Source of the DNA: Caulobacter sp.
GTDB lineage: Bacteria; Pseudomonadota; Alphaproteobacteria; Caulobacterales; Caulobacteraceae
Assembly: GCA_017744495.1 (NCBI GenBank)
Contig: JAGIBE010000213.1
Span: 1-42,653 of the forward strand
DNA length: 42,653 bases
Direction: 5' to 3'
The position numbers were made by a program, and so were the translations under genes. Below, piece after piece: positions 1 to 9,800 of the stretch (position 1 is its first letter; each line of letters begins with the position of its first letter). The notes under the pieces were generated by a model. It had not been told where the DNA came from and ran no database searches. It was given only the letters and a program-made list of their open reading frames with translations.

Positions 1-1569
1 GCACATGGCCACCAGGCGGCCCCTGCCCTGCTCCTCGCGGATCAGTCGCAGCTTGTCCTCGGGCGTGGCCTCGGCCAGGAAGTCGTCGACACCGGCTTCC
101 GAAGCGATGGCGGCGGCGGTCACCGGATTGTCGCCGGTGATCATCACCGTGCGCAGGCCCATGCGGCGCAGGTCGGCGAAACGCGCCTTCACGCCCGGCT
201 TGACCACGTCCTTCAGGTGGATGACGCCGACCAGGGCGCCGTTCTCGCTGACCGCCAGAGGCGTGCCGCCCGATCGGGCGATGCGGTCGACGGCGGCCGT
301 CAGCTCGGCCGGGATCAGCTTCGGGTCCAGGGCCAGGCTGCGATAGACCGCGTCCACCGCCCCCTTGCGCCAGGACATGGCGCCCGCGTCCAGGCCCGAT
401 TGGCGGGTCGAGGCGCTGAAGGCGATGGCGGTCGCGCCCTCGGGGATGTTGATGACGATCCCCTGGTTGCGGCCCAGTTCGATGATCGAACGGCCTTCGG
501 GGGTTTCGTCGGCCAGCGAGGCGCTGACGGCGGCGCGCAGCGCGGCCTCGGGACGAACGCCCGGCGCGGGGATCACCTCGGTGGCCATGCGGTTGCCGAA
601 GGTGATGGTGCCGGTCTTGTCCAGCAGCAGGGTGTCGACGTCGCCCGCCGCCTCCACGGCCCGCCCGGAGGTGGCCAGGACGTTGTGCTTCATCAGCCGG
701 TCCATGCCGGCGATGCCGACAGCCGATAATAGGCCGCCGATCGTCGTCGGGATCAGGGTGATGAACAGCGCGCCCAGCACCAGCGGGTCGAGCGCCACGC
801 CCGAGAACTTGCCCAGGCCCAGCAGGGTGACCACGGCGATCAGGAAGATCAGGGTCAGGCCGGCCAGCAGCACGGCCAGGGCGATCTCGTTGGGTGTCTT
901 GCGACGATCCGCGCCCTCGACCATGGCGATCATGCGGTCGAGGAAGGTCGAGCCGGCCGAAGCGGTGACTCGCACCTTGATCCAATCGGAGACCACGGTA
1001 GTCCCGCCGGTGACGGCCGAACGGTCGCCGCCGCTTTCGCGAATGACCGGGGCGCTTTCGCCGGTGATGGCCGCCTCGTTGACGCTGGCCATGCCCTCGA
1101 CGATCTCGCCGTCGGTCGGCACCACGTCGCCGGCCTCCACAAGGATCACCTCGCCGGGAACCAGCTTGTGGGCCGGGGTCGGGATGATCGTGCCGGTCTT
1201 CTCGTCGATGATCAGCTTGGCGCTGGTGGTGACACGGGTGGCGCGCAGGCTGTCCGCCGCCGCCTTGCCGCGCCCTTCGGCGACGCTCTCGGCCAGGTTG
1301 GCGAACAGCACAGTGGCCCACAGCCAGGCCGAGACCTGGACGGCGAAGCCGGCCGACTGGTGGGCGGCCACCGCCGCGACGGCCGAGACCGTCGACAGCA
1401 GGGCCACGATCCAGGTGGCGAAGATCACCGGATTGCCGGTCAACTTGCGCGGATCCAGCTTGATGAAGGCGTCTCGGGTCGCGCGGGCCAGGATCGGGCC
1501 CGACAGGCCGCCAGCCAGGAGGCTGGCCTTGCGCCGGCCCTCGCCGGCATGGGTGTCATAGGTGGTCAT
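1..1569 (-). CDS. kdpB: Potassium-transporting P-type ATPase subunit B, 3' part missing
   Basis: Catalytic subunit of the high-affinity K+ pump KdpFABC in the inner membrane; it hydrolyses ATP through a phospho-aspartate. The visible 523 residues start at the ATG at 1569 ([16 protein letters not shown]) and run off the left edge; the family is usually about 680 residues, so roughly the last quarter lies outside. The phosphorylation motif DKTGT is at about residue 317, the actuator TGES motif at about 170, and MITGDN with the hinge near the C-terminal end of the visible part. Several hydrophobic membrane segments flank the actuator domain. It follows kdpA by 11 nt in the same operon. The only Shine-Dalgarno-like sequence is a weak GAGAG, so translation may depend on coupling to kdpA. 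The family assignment is certain; completeness cannot be judged. Confidence 0.97.
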   Translation of the reverse strand, partial: MTTYDTHAGEGRRKASLLAGGLSGPILARATRDAFIKLDPRKLTGNPVIFATWIVALLSTVSAVAAVAAHQSAGFAVQVSAWLWATVLFANLAESVAEGRGKAAADSLRATRVTTSAKLIIDEKTGTIIPTPAHKLVPGEVILVEAGDVVPTDGEIVEGMASVNEAAITGESAPVIRESGGDRSAVTGGTTVVSDWIKVRVTASAGSTFLDRMIAMVEGADRRKTPNEIALAVLLAGLTLIFLIAVVTLLGLGKFSGVALDPLVLGALFITLIPTTIGGLLSAVGIAGMDRLMKHNVLATSGRAVEAAGDVDTLLLDKTGTITFGNRMATEVIPAPGVRPEAALRAAVSASLADETPEGRSIIELGRNQGIVINIPEGATAIAFSASTRQSGLDAGAMSWRKGAVDAVYRSLALDPKLIPAELTAAVDRIARSGGTPLAVSENGALVGVIHLKDVVKPGVKARFADLRRMGLRTVMITGDNPVTAAAIASEAGVDDFLAEATPEDKLRLIREEQGRGRLVAMC

Positions 1570-1580
1570 GATGAGGTCTC

Positions 1581-3290
1581 TCAGCGGCCGGCGACCGCGG
1601 CGAGCACCTGGAAGTGCTCGACGATCGGGCCCAGCGCCAATGCGGGGAAGAATTGCAGGCCGCCCAGGATCAGGATCACCCCGATCAGCAGTCCCACGAA
1701 CAGGCCGCCATGGGTCGGCAGCGTGCCGGCCGAGGGGGCCAGCTTGGGCTTGGCGGCCAGCGAACCGGCGATGGCCAGCACCGCCACGATCGGCAGGAAC
1801 CGACCCATGGCCATCGACACGGCCAGGGTGGTGTCCCACCAGGGCGCGTTGGCGGTGAGGCCGGCGAAGGCCGAGCCGTTGTTGGCCGTACCCGAGGTGT
1901 AGGCGTAGAGGATTTCCGACAGGCCGTGCGGCCCTGAGTGCATCAGGCCCTTCAGCGCCTCGGGCAGAACGGCGGCGATCGCCGAGAAGCCTAGGACGCA
2001 GACCGGGATGGCCAGCACGGCCAAGATCGACAGCTTGACCTCGCGCGCCTCGATCTTCTTGCCGAGATATTCGGGCGTGCGGCCCACCATCAGCCCGGCG
2101 ACGAACACCGCCAGCACGGCCATGACGACCATCACCGCGATGCCGGAACCAATGCCGCCGGGCAGGATCTCGCCCAGGTGCATCAGGAACATGGCGATGC
2201 CGCCGCCCAGGGGCATCAGGCTGGAATGCATGCCGTTGACCGAGCCGTTCGAGGCCCCTGTGGTCATGGCTGCCCAGGCAGCGGTGGCCGGCGCGCCGAA
2301 GCGGGTCTCCTTGCCCTCCATGTTGACGGTTGTGTCGACGTGCGCGGCGACCTGGGCCGGGGCCGGCTGGGCCTCGGCGACATAGATGCCGGCGGCGGCG
2401 GCGAACAGCAGCACGCTCGCCGCGACCACCAGGGCGCGCACGTCCTTCCGCGCCAGGACCGAGCGGCCGAAGGCGAAGAAGGCGGCCCAGCCCAGCACGT
2501 TGATCGACACGGCCGTGATCAGGTTGGTCAGGGGCGTGGGGTTCTCGAACGGGTGAGCCGAGTTGGCGTTGAAGATGCCTCCGCCGTTGATGCCCAGCAT
2601 CTTGATCGCCTCCTGCGAGGCCACGGCGTAGAGCGAGATCTTCTGGTCGGCGCCCTCCAGGGTGTGGGCGGTGACCCCCGCCGCCAGGGTCTGGGGCATG
2701 CCCAGGGCGACCAGCAGGACGGCCAGGACGAAGGACAGCGGCAGCAGCACATAGAGCGTGGTGCGGATCAGGTCGGCCCAGAAGTTGCCGACACCCCCTT
2801 CCCGGTTGGCCACGAAGGCGCGCGCCAAGGCCGCGGCCACGGTCGCGCCGGTGGCGGCGGAGACGAAGTTCTGAACGGTCAGCACGACCATCTGGCTGAG
2901 CGTCGACATGGTCGTCTCGCCCGCATAGCTCTGCCAGTTGGTGTTGGTGACGAAGCTGATCGCCGTGTTGAACGACAGGTGCTCTGAGATCGCCCCGAAG
3001 CCCTGCGGGTTCAGCGGGAGCACGCCCTGCAGGCGCAGGACGCCGTAGGTGATCAGGAAGCCGACCAGGTTGAAGGCCAACAGGGCCCCGGCGTAGCCGT
3101 ACCAGCTCTGCCCCTTCTTCGGATCGATCCCGCAGGCGGTGTAGAAGAACGCCTCGAACGGCCGAAGCACCGGGTCGAGCCAGGTGCGTTCGCCGTTCCA
3201 GACACGCGACATGTAGACGCCCAGCGGCCAGCCGATCGCGACCGCCAGGCCGAGCGTCAGGGCGATTTCCGCCCAGCCTTGCCAATTCAT
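1581..3290 (-). CDS. kdpA: Potassium-transporting ATPase subunit A
   Basis: Channel-like subunit of KdpFABC that selects and conducts K+ across the inner membrane. The protein has 569 residues, normal for the family, with about ten hydrophobic segments. All four pore-loop regions typical of KdpA can be read in order: TNTNWQSY near residue 117, [19 protein letters not shown] near 235, [20 protein letters not shown] near 345, and [11 protein letters not shown] near 470. The ATG at 3290 is preceded by GGAAA at about 7 nt. It lies 13 nt after kdpF and 11 nt before kdpB, so the genes form one leftward operon. Nothing is truncated or unusual. Confidence 0.98.
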   Translation of the reverse strand: MNWQGWAEIALTLGLAVAIGWPLGVYMSRVWNGERTWLDPVLRPFEAFFYTACGIDPKKGQSWYGYAGALLAFNLVGFLITYGVLRLQGVLPLNPQGFGAISEHLSFNTAISFVTNTNWQSYAGETTMSTLSQMVVLTVQNFVSAATGATVAAALARAFVANREGGVGNFWADLIRTTLYVLLPLSFVLAVLLVALGMPQTLAAGVTAHTLEGADQKISLYAVASQEAIKMLGINGGGIFNANSAHPFENPTPLTNLITAVSINVLGWAAFFAFGRSVLARKDVRALVVAASVLLFAAAAGIYVAEAQPAPAQVAAHVDTTVNMEGKETRFGAPATAAWAAMTTGASNGSVNGMHSSLMPLGGGIAMFLMHLGEILPGGIGSGIAVMVVMAVLAVFVAGLMVGRTPEYLGKKIEAREVKLSILAVLAIPVCVLGFSAIAAVLPEALKGLMHSGPHGLSEILYAYTSGTANNGSAFAGLTANAPWWDTTLAVSMAMGRFLPIVAVLAIAGSLAAKPKLAPSAGTLPTHGGLFVGLLIGVILILGGLQFFPALALGPIVEHFQVLAAVAGR

Positions 3291-3303
3291 GGAAAGATTT
3301 CCG

Positions 3304-3390
3304 TCAGAACTTGTCGGGCCGCAGCATCGCCGCGACCATGTAGACCGCGACGACGATCGCCCCGGCGCCCCAGAGCACGTTCACCAGCAT
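3304..3390 (-). CDS. kdpF: KdpF small subunit of the potassium pump
   Basis: A 28-residue single-span membrane peptide ([20 protein letters not shown], then AMLRPDKF) directly before kdpA. The composition matches KdpF: a hydrophobic helix ending in a short basic LRP(D/E)KF-like tail. In other bacteria KdpF stabilises the KdpABC complex. Position, length and the C-terminal motif make the call secure although the gene is too short for most gene finders. It starts only 2 nt after the stop of the preceding small ORF. Confidence 0.9.
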   Translation of the reverse strand: MLVNVLWGAGAIVVAVYMVAAMLRPDKF

Positions 3391-3392
3391 GG

Positions 3393-3476
3393 TCAAACGC
3401 GCCTCAAACCCATGGCGAACGCGGCGAAGGCTGCGAACAGCCCCACCCCCGACGCCAGAAAGATCAGATCAGCCAT
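3393..3476 (-). CDS. 27-residue membrane peptide leading the kdp operon
   Basis: This short frame reads MADLIFLASGVGLFAAFAAF followed by AMGLRRV: one hydrophobic helix with a basic C-terminus. It starts at the ATG at 3476 with a strong GGGAGG ribosome binding site (3483-3488) and stops 2 nt before the kdpF ATG, so the two are probably translationally coupled. I know of no established function. Similar one-helix peptides can precede kdpF in other kdp operons, but I recall this only as a general pattern. It could be an extra KdpF-like subunit or a leader peptide. A longer in-frame extension up to 3692 exists, but its sequence is not protein-like. Confidence 0.65.
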   Translation of the reverse strand: MADLIFLASGVGLFAAFAAFAMGLRRV

Positions 3477-3484
3477 GAAAGGCC

Positions 3485-3503
3485 TCCCGCTAAACTGGCG
3501 GGA
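3485..3503 (-). promoter_or_regulatory. Hairpin covering the first kdp ribosome binding site
   Basis: Read on the minus strand, TCCCGC and GCGGGA form a perfect 6-bp stem with the 7-nt loop CAGTTTA. The 3' arm merges into GGGAGG, the Shine-Dalgarno of the 27-residue peptide. Folding would hide that site, so translational control of the operon head is possible. The base pairing is seen directly; the regulation is inferred. Confidence 0.4.
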
Positions 3504-3841
3504 CCTGATCACAGAGCGGCGTAAGGGCTCCATGCGGGAGCCGGGGACGCCGCATAAGGGCGCCGTAAAGATCGGGCGGGACAGCGCGGGAGCGCCGGCC
3601 CTCACCTGTCGCGGATTCAAACCGCCAGAAATGGAGCTTTGCCCCTTCTGCGCCCGGCCCCAACCCTGCGCCCCAGGTTGCTTTTCCATCATTGGCGATC
3701 GGTAGTTGACCTGATTGCCTGGCCGCGCCTCCCGCCCAAACTCGCTTTACTTGTAGCTTCGGGTAACGGCCGTGCGCCTTGATCGACGGCCAGGGCCACG
3801 CCTATTCCGGAAAGCTCGGCGTCAGATTCAACTGGTGAAGA
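3504..3841. promoter_or_regulatory. Intergenic region with presumed kdp promoter and phased half-sites
   Basis: About 340 nt without a convincing gene between the kdp operon and the end of the giant autotransporter gene. Three similar elements lie on the same strand: CGTAAGGG at 3520-3527, CATAAGGG at 3553-3560 and CGTAAAG at 3564-3570. Their starts are 33 and 11 bp apart, so they share one face of the helix, as expected for an OmpR/PhoB-type response regulator such as KdpE. A GGCTCC/GGAGCC hairpin spans 3527-3543. No clear rho-independent terminator for the autotransporter gene was found. Confidence 0.35.
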
Positions 3842-6800
3842 CTAGAAACGGACCCGGATGTCGAGCCCGGCCGATTGGGCGCGGGTGCGATCGCCGAACT
3901 CCCGGTCATAGTTGAAGCGCACCGACACGCGGTCGTCGCCGATCACCCGGAAGTCGACGCCGGCCGTATAGGCGCTGCGGTCCAGGGTCGTGCCGACCCG
4001 CGCCGCCTCCGATGTCGGATTGGCTCCCACCAGACGGAACGGCATTTCGATCCGGTCAGTGGTGTTGAACAAGCCGCCGACGCGGAACGACACCGCCGTC
4101 TGGCTGCGCACGCCCTGGCGCATCACGAAGCCCAGCGTCACCTCCGGATTGGCCGTGCCGATGAACTGGGTATGGGACGCGCCGCTCGCACCCAGGCCGC
4201 CGAGGCCATCCTCGGTGAACTTCTGTTGATGCAGACCGGTGGACCAGACGTTCAGCGCCGGGCGCACGAACAGCCGCCCGTTCTCGACCACATAGGCGAA
4301 GCGCGCGTCGGTACGGAGATAGCCGCTCTCCGGCTCGGCCTCGCCGCGTCCCGGCGCGAAGACCTCCACCGCGCGCGTGGTGTCCATCCACTGCCAACCG
4401 CCAGACAGCGAGAAGGCCATCTCGGCTGCGCCCGTCCGCTTCTTCAGGCCCAGGCCGGCGTTGAAGCCCTGCCCTTCGCCCAGCGAACGCATGTTGTCGA
4501 CATTGACCTGGTCCAGCCGCTCGTAGCCGACCGCCGCGGCCAGCGACCAGTCGCCCGCCAGCGGACGCTCGAAGCCGCCGCGCAGGCGCCCGCCCTCGGC
4601 CTTCGCCCCGAGGGTCTCGGCGTCGGCCTCGCCGCGCGAGGTGACCCGCTCGATCGCCGCCCAGGCGCACTTGCCGTCCGGGCTCGAACCCGGGCTGACG
4701 CAGTTGAACAACTGGCTCGAGAAGCTGTCGGCCGAGTACAGCTGGCTGCGCAGCGGCGCCAGGTAGGGCTCGGGATTGAGCTCGCCGAAAATCCGCGAGT
4801 AGGTCGCTTCCTCGCCCGTCTCCAGATTGCCGATCAGCGCCATCAACCGGCCCATGCCGCCGGAGTCACCGGTGATGAGGGCGGAGTTCATGTGCCGGCC
4901 CAGCGCCTGGCCGTTGATATTCAGGAAGCTCTGGTCGAAGTGCGGCGTGAAGGCCAGCTGCACGCCGGCTGAGCCGGTCTGAATCCGATAATCCATCGCC
5001 AGGGTGTCGGCGATCTTCAAACCATTGTCGGTCGCCGAGCCGGACGCGAACAAGGTGACCGGCTTGGCGTCCTGCAGCCAGGTCAGGGTCACTTCGCCCG
5101 TGCCCGCCACGGTGGCCGAGCCCGTAACGTCGACATGGTCGGACGCATAGGGCCCGAAGGCCACGTCGAACGCCATATGGCCGGTCGCGGTCTGGACGAA
5201 GTTTCCGTCGATCGCGACCGTGTTGATCACCCGCAAACCGTAATAGGGGTTGGCCGCCGGATCGCCCAGATCGTCGTAGTCGCCGAACTGCGCGCCGCCC
5301 GCCAGGTCGATCGGCGCACGCGGCGCCGAAAGCCCCATCAGGAAGTCGCCGCTGTTCGTGAACGTCCCGCCCGGGATCGCGGCCGCCGACAGCGACAGGC
5401 TCGCCATGCGGGCGGCGGCCGAATGCGCCGTCGTCTCGCGCAGTGCGATCGAATGGGCGGCGATGAAGGTCGCGCCGTCGTGGTTGACGAAGCTGTTGCT
5501 CCCGCCGCCCAGATCGACGTCGCCGATGACCACGCCCTGGTTGTCGACATGGTCGTCGCCGCCCGAGGCCTGGATGGCCAGATTCGAGATCGCCGAGACG
5601 TGGCCGGTGTTGACCAGGGTGTTGTCGGCCCCGCCGTCGATCACGACGCCCGCGCCCGTCCCCGAGCCGCCACGCGTCACGCCGGCCAGGCTGATAGCGA
5701 TGTCGCCCGCCCCGTTGGAGCCCTGGCTCTGGGCGAAGACGGCAATGCCGTTCGCGCCGACCGCCATCACGTCGTCGGCCAGGGCCAGAGCGATCGAACC
5801 ACCCGCCCCTTCGCCGCCCGCCGCGCCTTGGAACACGCCGTCAACCCAGCCGCCGCCACCGCCCAGGCTCTGGACCGCGACGCCGTAAGCACCCGCGCCC
5901 GTCGTCAGGACGCCGCCGGTCTGGGTGAAGACGATGTCGCCGCCGTCGCCGTTGTTGTTCTGGTTCAGGGTCACGCCGGCCAGGCCCTCACCCAGCACCG
6001 CGCCGCCGCCGCCGCCGATCGACTGCAGCAGCACGCCATGCGCCCCCGCGCCCGTCGTGACGATAACGCCGTCCTGGTCGAGCGTGACGCCGCCGCCGTC
6101 ACCCGTCGCGCCGCCGGTTCCGCCCAAGATCGTCTCGCCGCCACCGAGACTGGTCAGGTTGACCACGCCGCCGCCCGCGCCGATCGACTGGACCAGCAGG
6201 CCCGCGGCGTGATCGCCCGTCGTGACGATCGCCCCATCGAACCGGGCCGAGACCGTCCCGCCCGAAAGGCCCGTCCCGCCGGCCGCGCCCAGGCTCAGGG
6301 TCGGGGTGACCGTCGTCGCGTCCGCGCCCGTGAGACTGACGTCGGCCACGCCGCCGCCACCGCCCACGCTCTGCAGGATCGCGCCGGCGCCGAGCGCGCC
6401 CGTGGTGGTGATCGAGCCCTGATGGACGCGCGTCACCGCGCCGCCGCCCTCGTCGCTCCCGTTCTGGCCGCCCAGGGCCACCGAGACGGGTCCGACCGCC
6501 GCGCCTTGCGCCACGTCTACGGTGACCACGGCCCGGCCGCCGCCGCCGCCGATCGACTGGTCGAGCACGCCGGGTGAATGGTCGCCGTTGGTCAGGATGT
6601 CGCCGGTCTGGGTATTGTCCAGGACGCCGCCGGCGTTGCGCACGCCGTCGATCCCGCCCAGGGCCGCGTTAACCGCCAGGGCCATGGCCTCGCCGCCGAC
6701 CTCGGCCGCGGGATCGACCGCGAGAGCGGACACAGCGTCGTCCTCGGGCTGGGCCGCGACCTCGAGATCGACGCGCAGGGTCCCGCCGCCGCCGCCGATC

Positions 6801-9800
6801 GACTGGTTGAAGATACCCGCGGCGTTGTCGCCCGCCACGCCATACGTGCCGGTCGAGATCACATGCACCGCGCCGGCGTTCATGTCGGTCGCGCCCTCGG
6901 CGCCCGCCCGGGCGGCGATCCTCGGATCGGCCGGCGGAGTCGTGGCGTTGTCGCCGGCCAGCGGCATGCCCTTGCGGCCGTAGACCTGCCTCAGATCGAA
7001 GGCCAGCTGGCCGCCGCCGCCGTTGATGCTCTGGGCCACGATGGCCTGCGAGCCGTCCCCCAGGGTGGTGATGTCGCCGGTGTGGACTACCGTGACCTCG
7101 CCGCCCTGGCCGCCGTCGCCGGTCCCGACCGCGCCGAGGACGGCGTTGATCAGGCCCGACGTGCTAATGGCCCCGAGGTCGGTCGACGCCGAAATCGCCG
7201 CGCCGGCGTTGCCGCCGCCGCCACCGATCGATTGGGCCAGGATCCCATCGGCGTTGGCGCCCAGGGTGACGATCGAGCCGGCGTTCTCGACCCGCACCGC
7301 GCCGCCGTCTCCACCGTCGCCGCCGATCCCGCCCACCGAGAGCATGGGTGCGGACGACTCCTTGGCGATGTCCAGGGCCAAGGTCAGCACCATGCCGCCG
7401 TTGCCGCCGCCGCCGCCGATCGACTGGGCCAGGATACCGTGCGCGCCCTCGCCGCTCGTGCCGATGACGCCGTCGTTATAAACAGCCACTTCGCCGCCGG
7501 TGTTGCCCGAACCTCCCGCGCCGCCGATGTTCAGCGAGGCCGAGGTGCTGCCCGTGCCGCCCGTCATGAAGGTGATCGAGCGGATCGAGCTGCCGTTGCC
7601 GCCACCCCCGCCGATCGACTGGGCGAAGACGCCATAAGACTCCTTGCCCTCGGTGAGGATCAGGCCCGACCGCTCGTCCTCGCCCGCCGGGCGGTTGGTG
7701 ACGGTGACAGCGCCGCCCGTGCCGCCGGTCCCGCCCGACCCGCCGATGTTCATCGCCGTGCGCGTCGTCGCGCGCGAACCGGACTTGATCGAGCCGCCGT
7801 CGTTCATCACGCCGGCGTCGCCGCCGCCGCCGCCGATGCTGTTCGCAGAGATGCCCGAGGAATAGTCGCCCTTGGTCCAGATCAGGCCTGTATTGACCAC
7901 ATCGACCGCGCCGCCCGTGCCGCCGGCGCCGCCCGAACCGCCGATGTTGATGAAGGTCGACAGCCGCGAGGCGCTCTTGTTCGTGTCGCGCGATGTGGTG
8001 ATGGTCGCACCGCCCACGCCGCCGCCCCCACCCACCGACTGGGCGCGAACGCCGTCCGCGTAGAGGCCTTCGGTGACGATCTGGCCCTCGTTCCGGACGC
8101 TGACCACTCCGCCGACCCCGCCCGAACCGCCCTCGCCGCCCAGGGCGATGCTCATGGCGCCGGCCGAGGAATCGCTCTTCGCGGCCTGCACCGGATCGGC
8201 GTAGGTCACGGTCGCCCCGCCCACGCCGCCGCCGCCGCCCACCGATTGCGCGAGCACGCCGTCGGACCGGTCGCCCCGGGTCCAGACTAGGCCGCTCTGA
8301 GTGACGTCGACCACGCCGCCGTCGCCGCCGGTCCCGCCTTGGCCGCCCAGCACGACCTTGCCGGTGAATGTGCTGAGGATCAGGTTCAGCGCCATGCCGC
8401 CCGCGCCACCGCCGCCGCCGATCGACTGGGCCAGCAGGCCCCGCGCCTCGACGCCGCGCGTGACGACCTGGGCGTCGCTGGTCACTATCACCTGGCCGCC
8501 GTCGGCGCCCTGGGCGCCCTCCAGGCCGATGGTCATGCCCGCTTCGTAGACTTGCTTCTCGGCGTCGCTGCCGGTGCGGGTCTGGGCCCCGACCGAGATC
8601 GCGCCGCTCTTGCCGCCGCCGCCGCCGATCGACTGCGCGTAGAGACCGCCGGAGCGGTCGCCGGTCGTGTCGAGCGCGCCGCTGATGTCGATCGACAAGT
8701 CGCCGCCGGCCCCGCCGGTCCCGCCTTCGCGACCGATCGCGATGGACAGCTTGTTGCTCGTGCCCAGGGCGAAGTTGCTATTCACCATGGCGTTGCCGCC
8801 GCCGCCGCCCAGCGACTGCACCATGATCGCGTCGGAATCGTCGCCCTTGGTGGAGATCGAGCCATCATGGACGACGGTGATGTCGCCGCCGTCGCCGCCC
8901 GAGGTCGGGTCGCCGCCCAGGGCCAAGGCCAGGGCCGTGGTCTTTGGGAAGTAGCCGGCGCCGAGGTTGTAGTTGGCGTTGCCGCCGCCCCCGCCTTGCG
9001 ACAGCACCACCAGGCCGTCGGAATTGGCTCCATCGGTGACGATGTCGCCCCGGTTGGTCACGCTGACGTCGCCGCCGTCGCCCGAGCTGCCGCCGTTGCC
9101 GCCGATCGCCATCGACACGGCGATACTCTCGCTGGTCGGTGTCTCGGCGCTGACGCCGTCGGTCGAGAAGCCGAGCACGGCGTTGACGCCCGCGTCGCCG
9201 CCGCCCCCGCCCGTCGACTCCACATAGACGCCGGCCGAGTTGTCGCCGAACGTGATGACCGAGCCGGCGCGCGCCTCGTCGTCGTCCGGGTCGCCGCGCA
9301 CCACGGTGATGTCGCCGCCGTCGCCGGCCACGCCGCCCGAGCCGCCGACGCCGATGGTCAGCGGGCTGCCCGACAGCGCCACGACGCCCGTGACATTGAT
9401 GCCGCCCGAACCACCGCCGCCGCCGATGGCCATCACCGACACGCCCTTGGCCCCGCCGGTGTAATCGGCCGAAGCCAGGCTGGCCTTGCCCGCCGCGTCG
9501 GTCACGACCTTGGCGTTGACGATCACGTCGCCCACGCTGACCAGCGAGACGTCGCCCGCGTCGGCCCCGACGCCGCCATGACCGCCGATGCCGACGCCCA
9601 GGGCGTAGCCGCGTTCCTCGCTGCTGCCGTTGGTGGCCGAGAGCGTGACGTTCAGGCCGCCGTCGCCGCCGCCGCCGCCGATCGAGCGCACCAGCACGCC
9701 CCCGGCCTCGACGCCCTGGACCCAGACGTCGCCGGTCTGGACCACCGAGACGTCGCCCGCGACGTCGCCGTTCCCGCCGCCGCCGCCGACGCCGAAGGCG

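Noticed and set aside
365-1561. A 398-residue plus-strand frame across the kdpB gene
   Set aside because: It is antisense to the conserved KdpB sequence and has no protein-like features.
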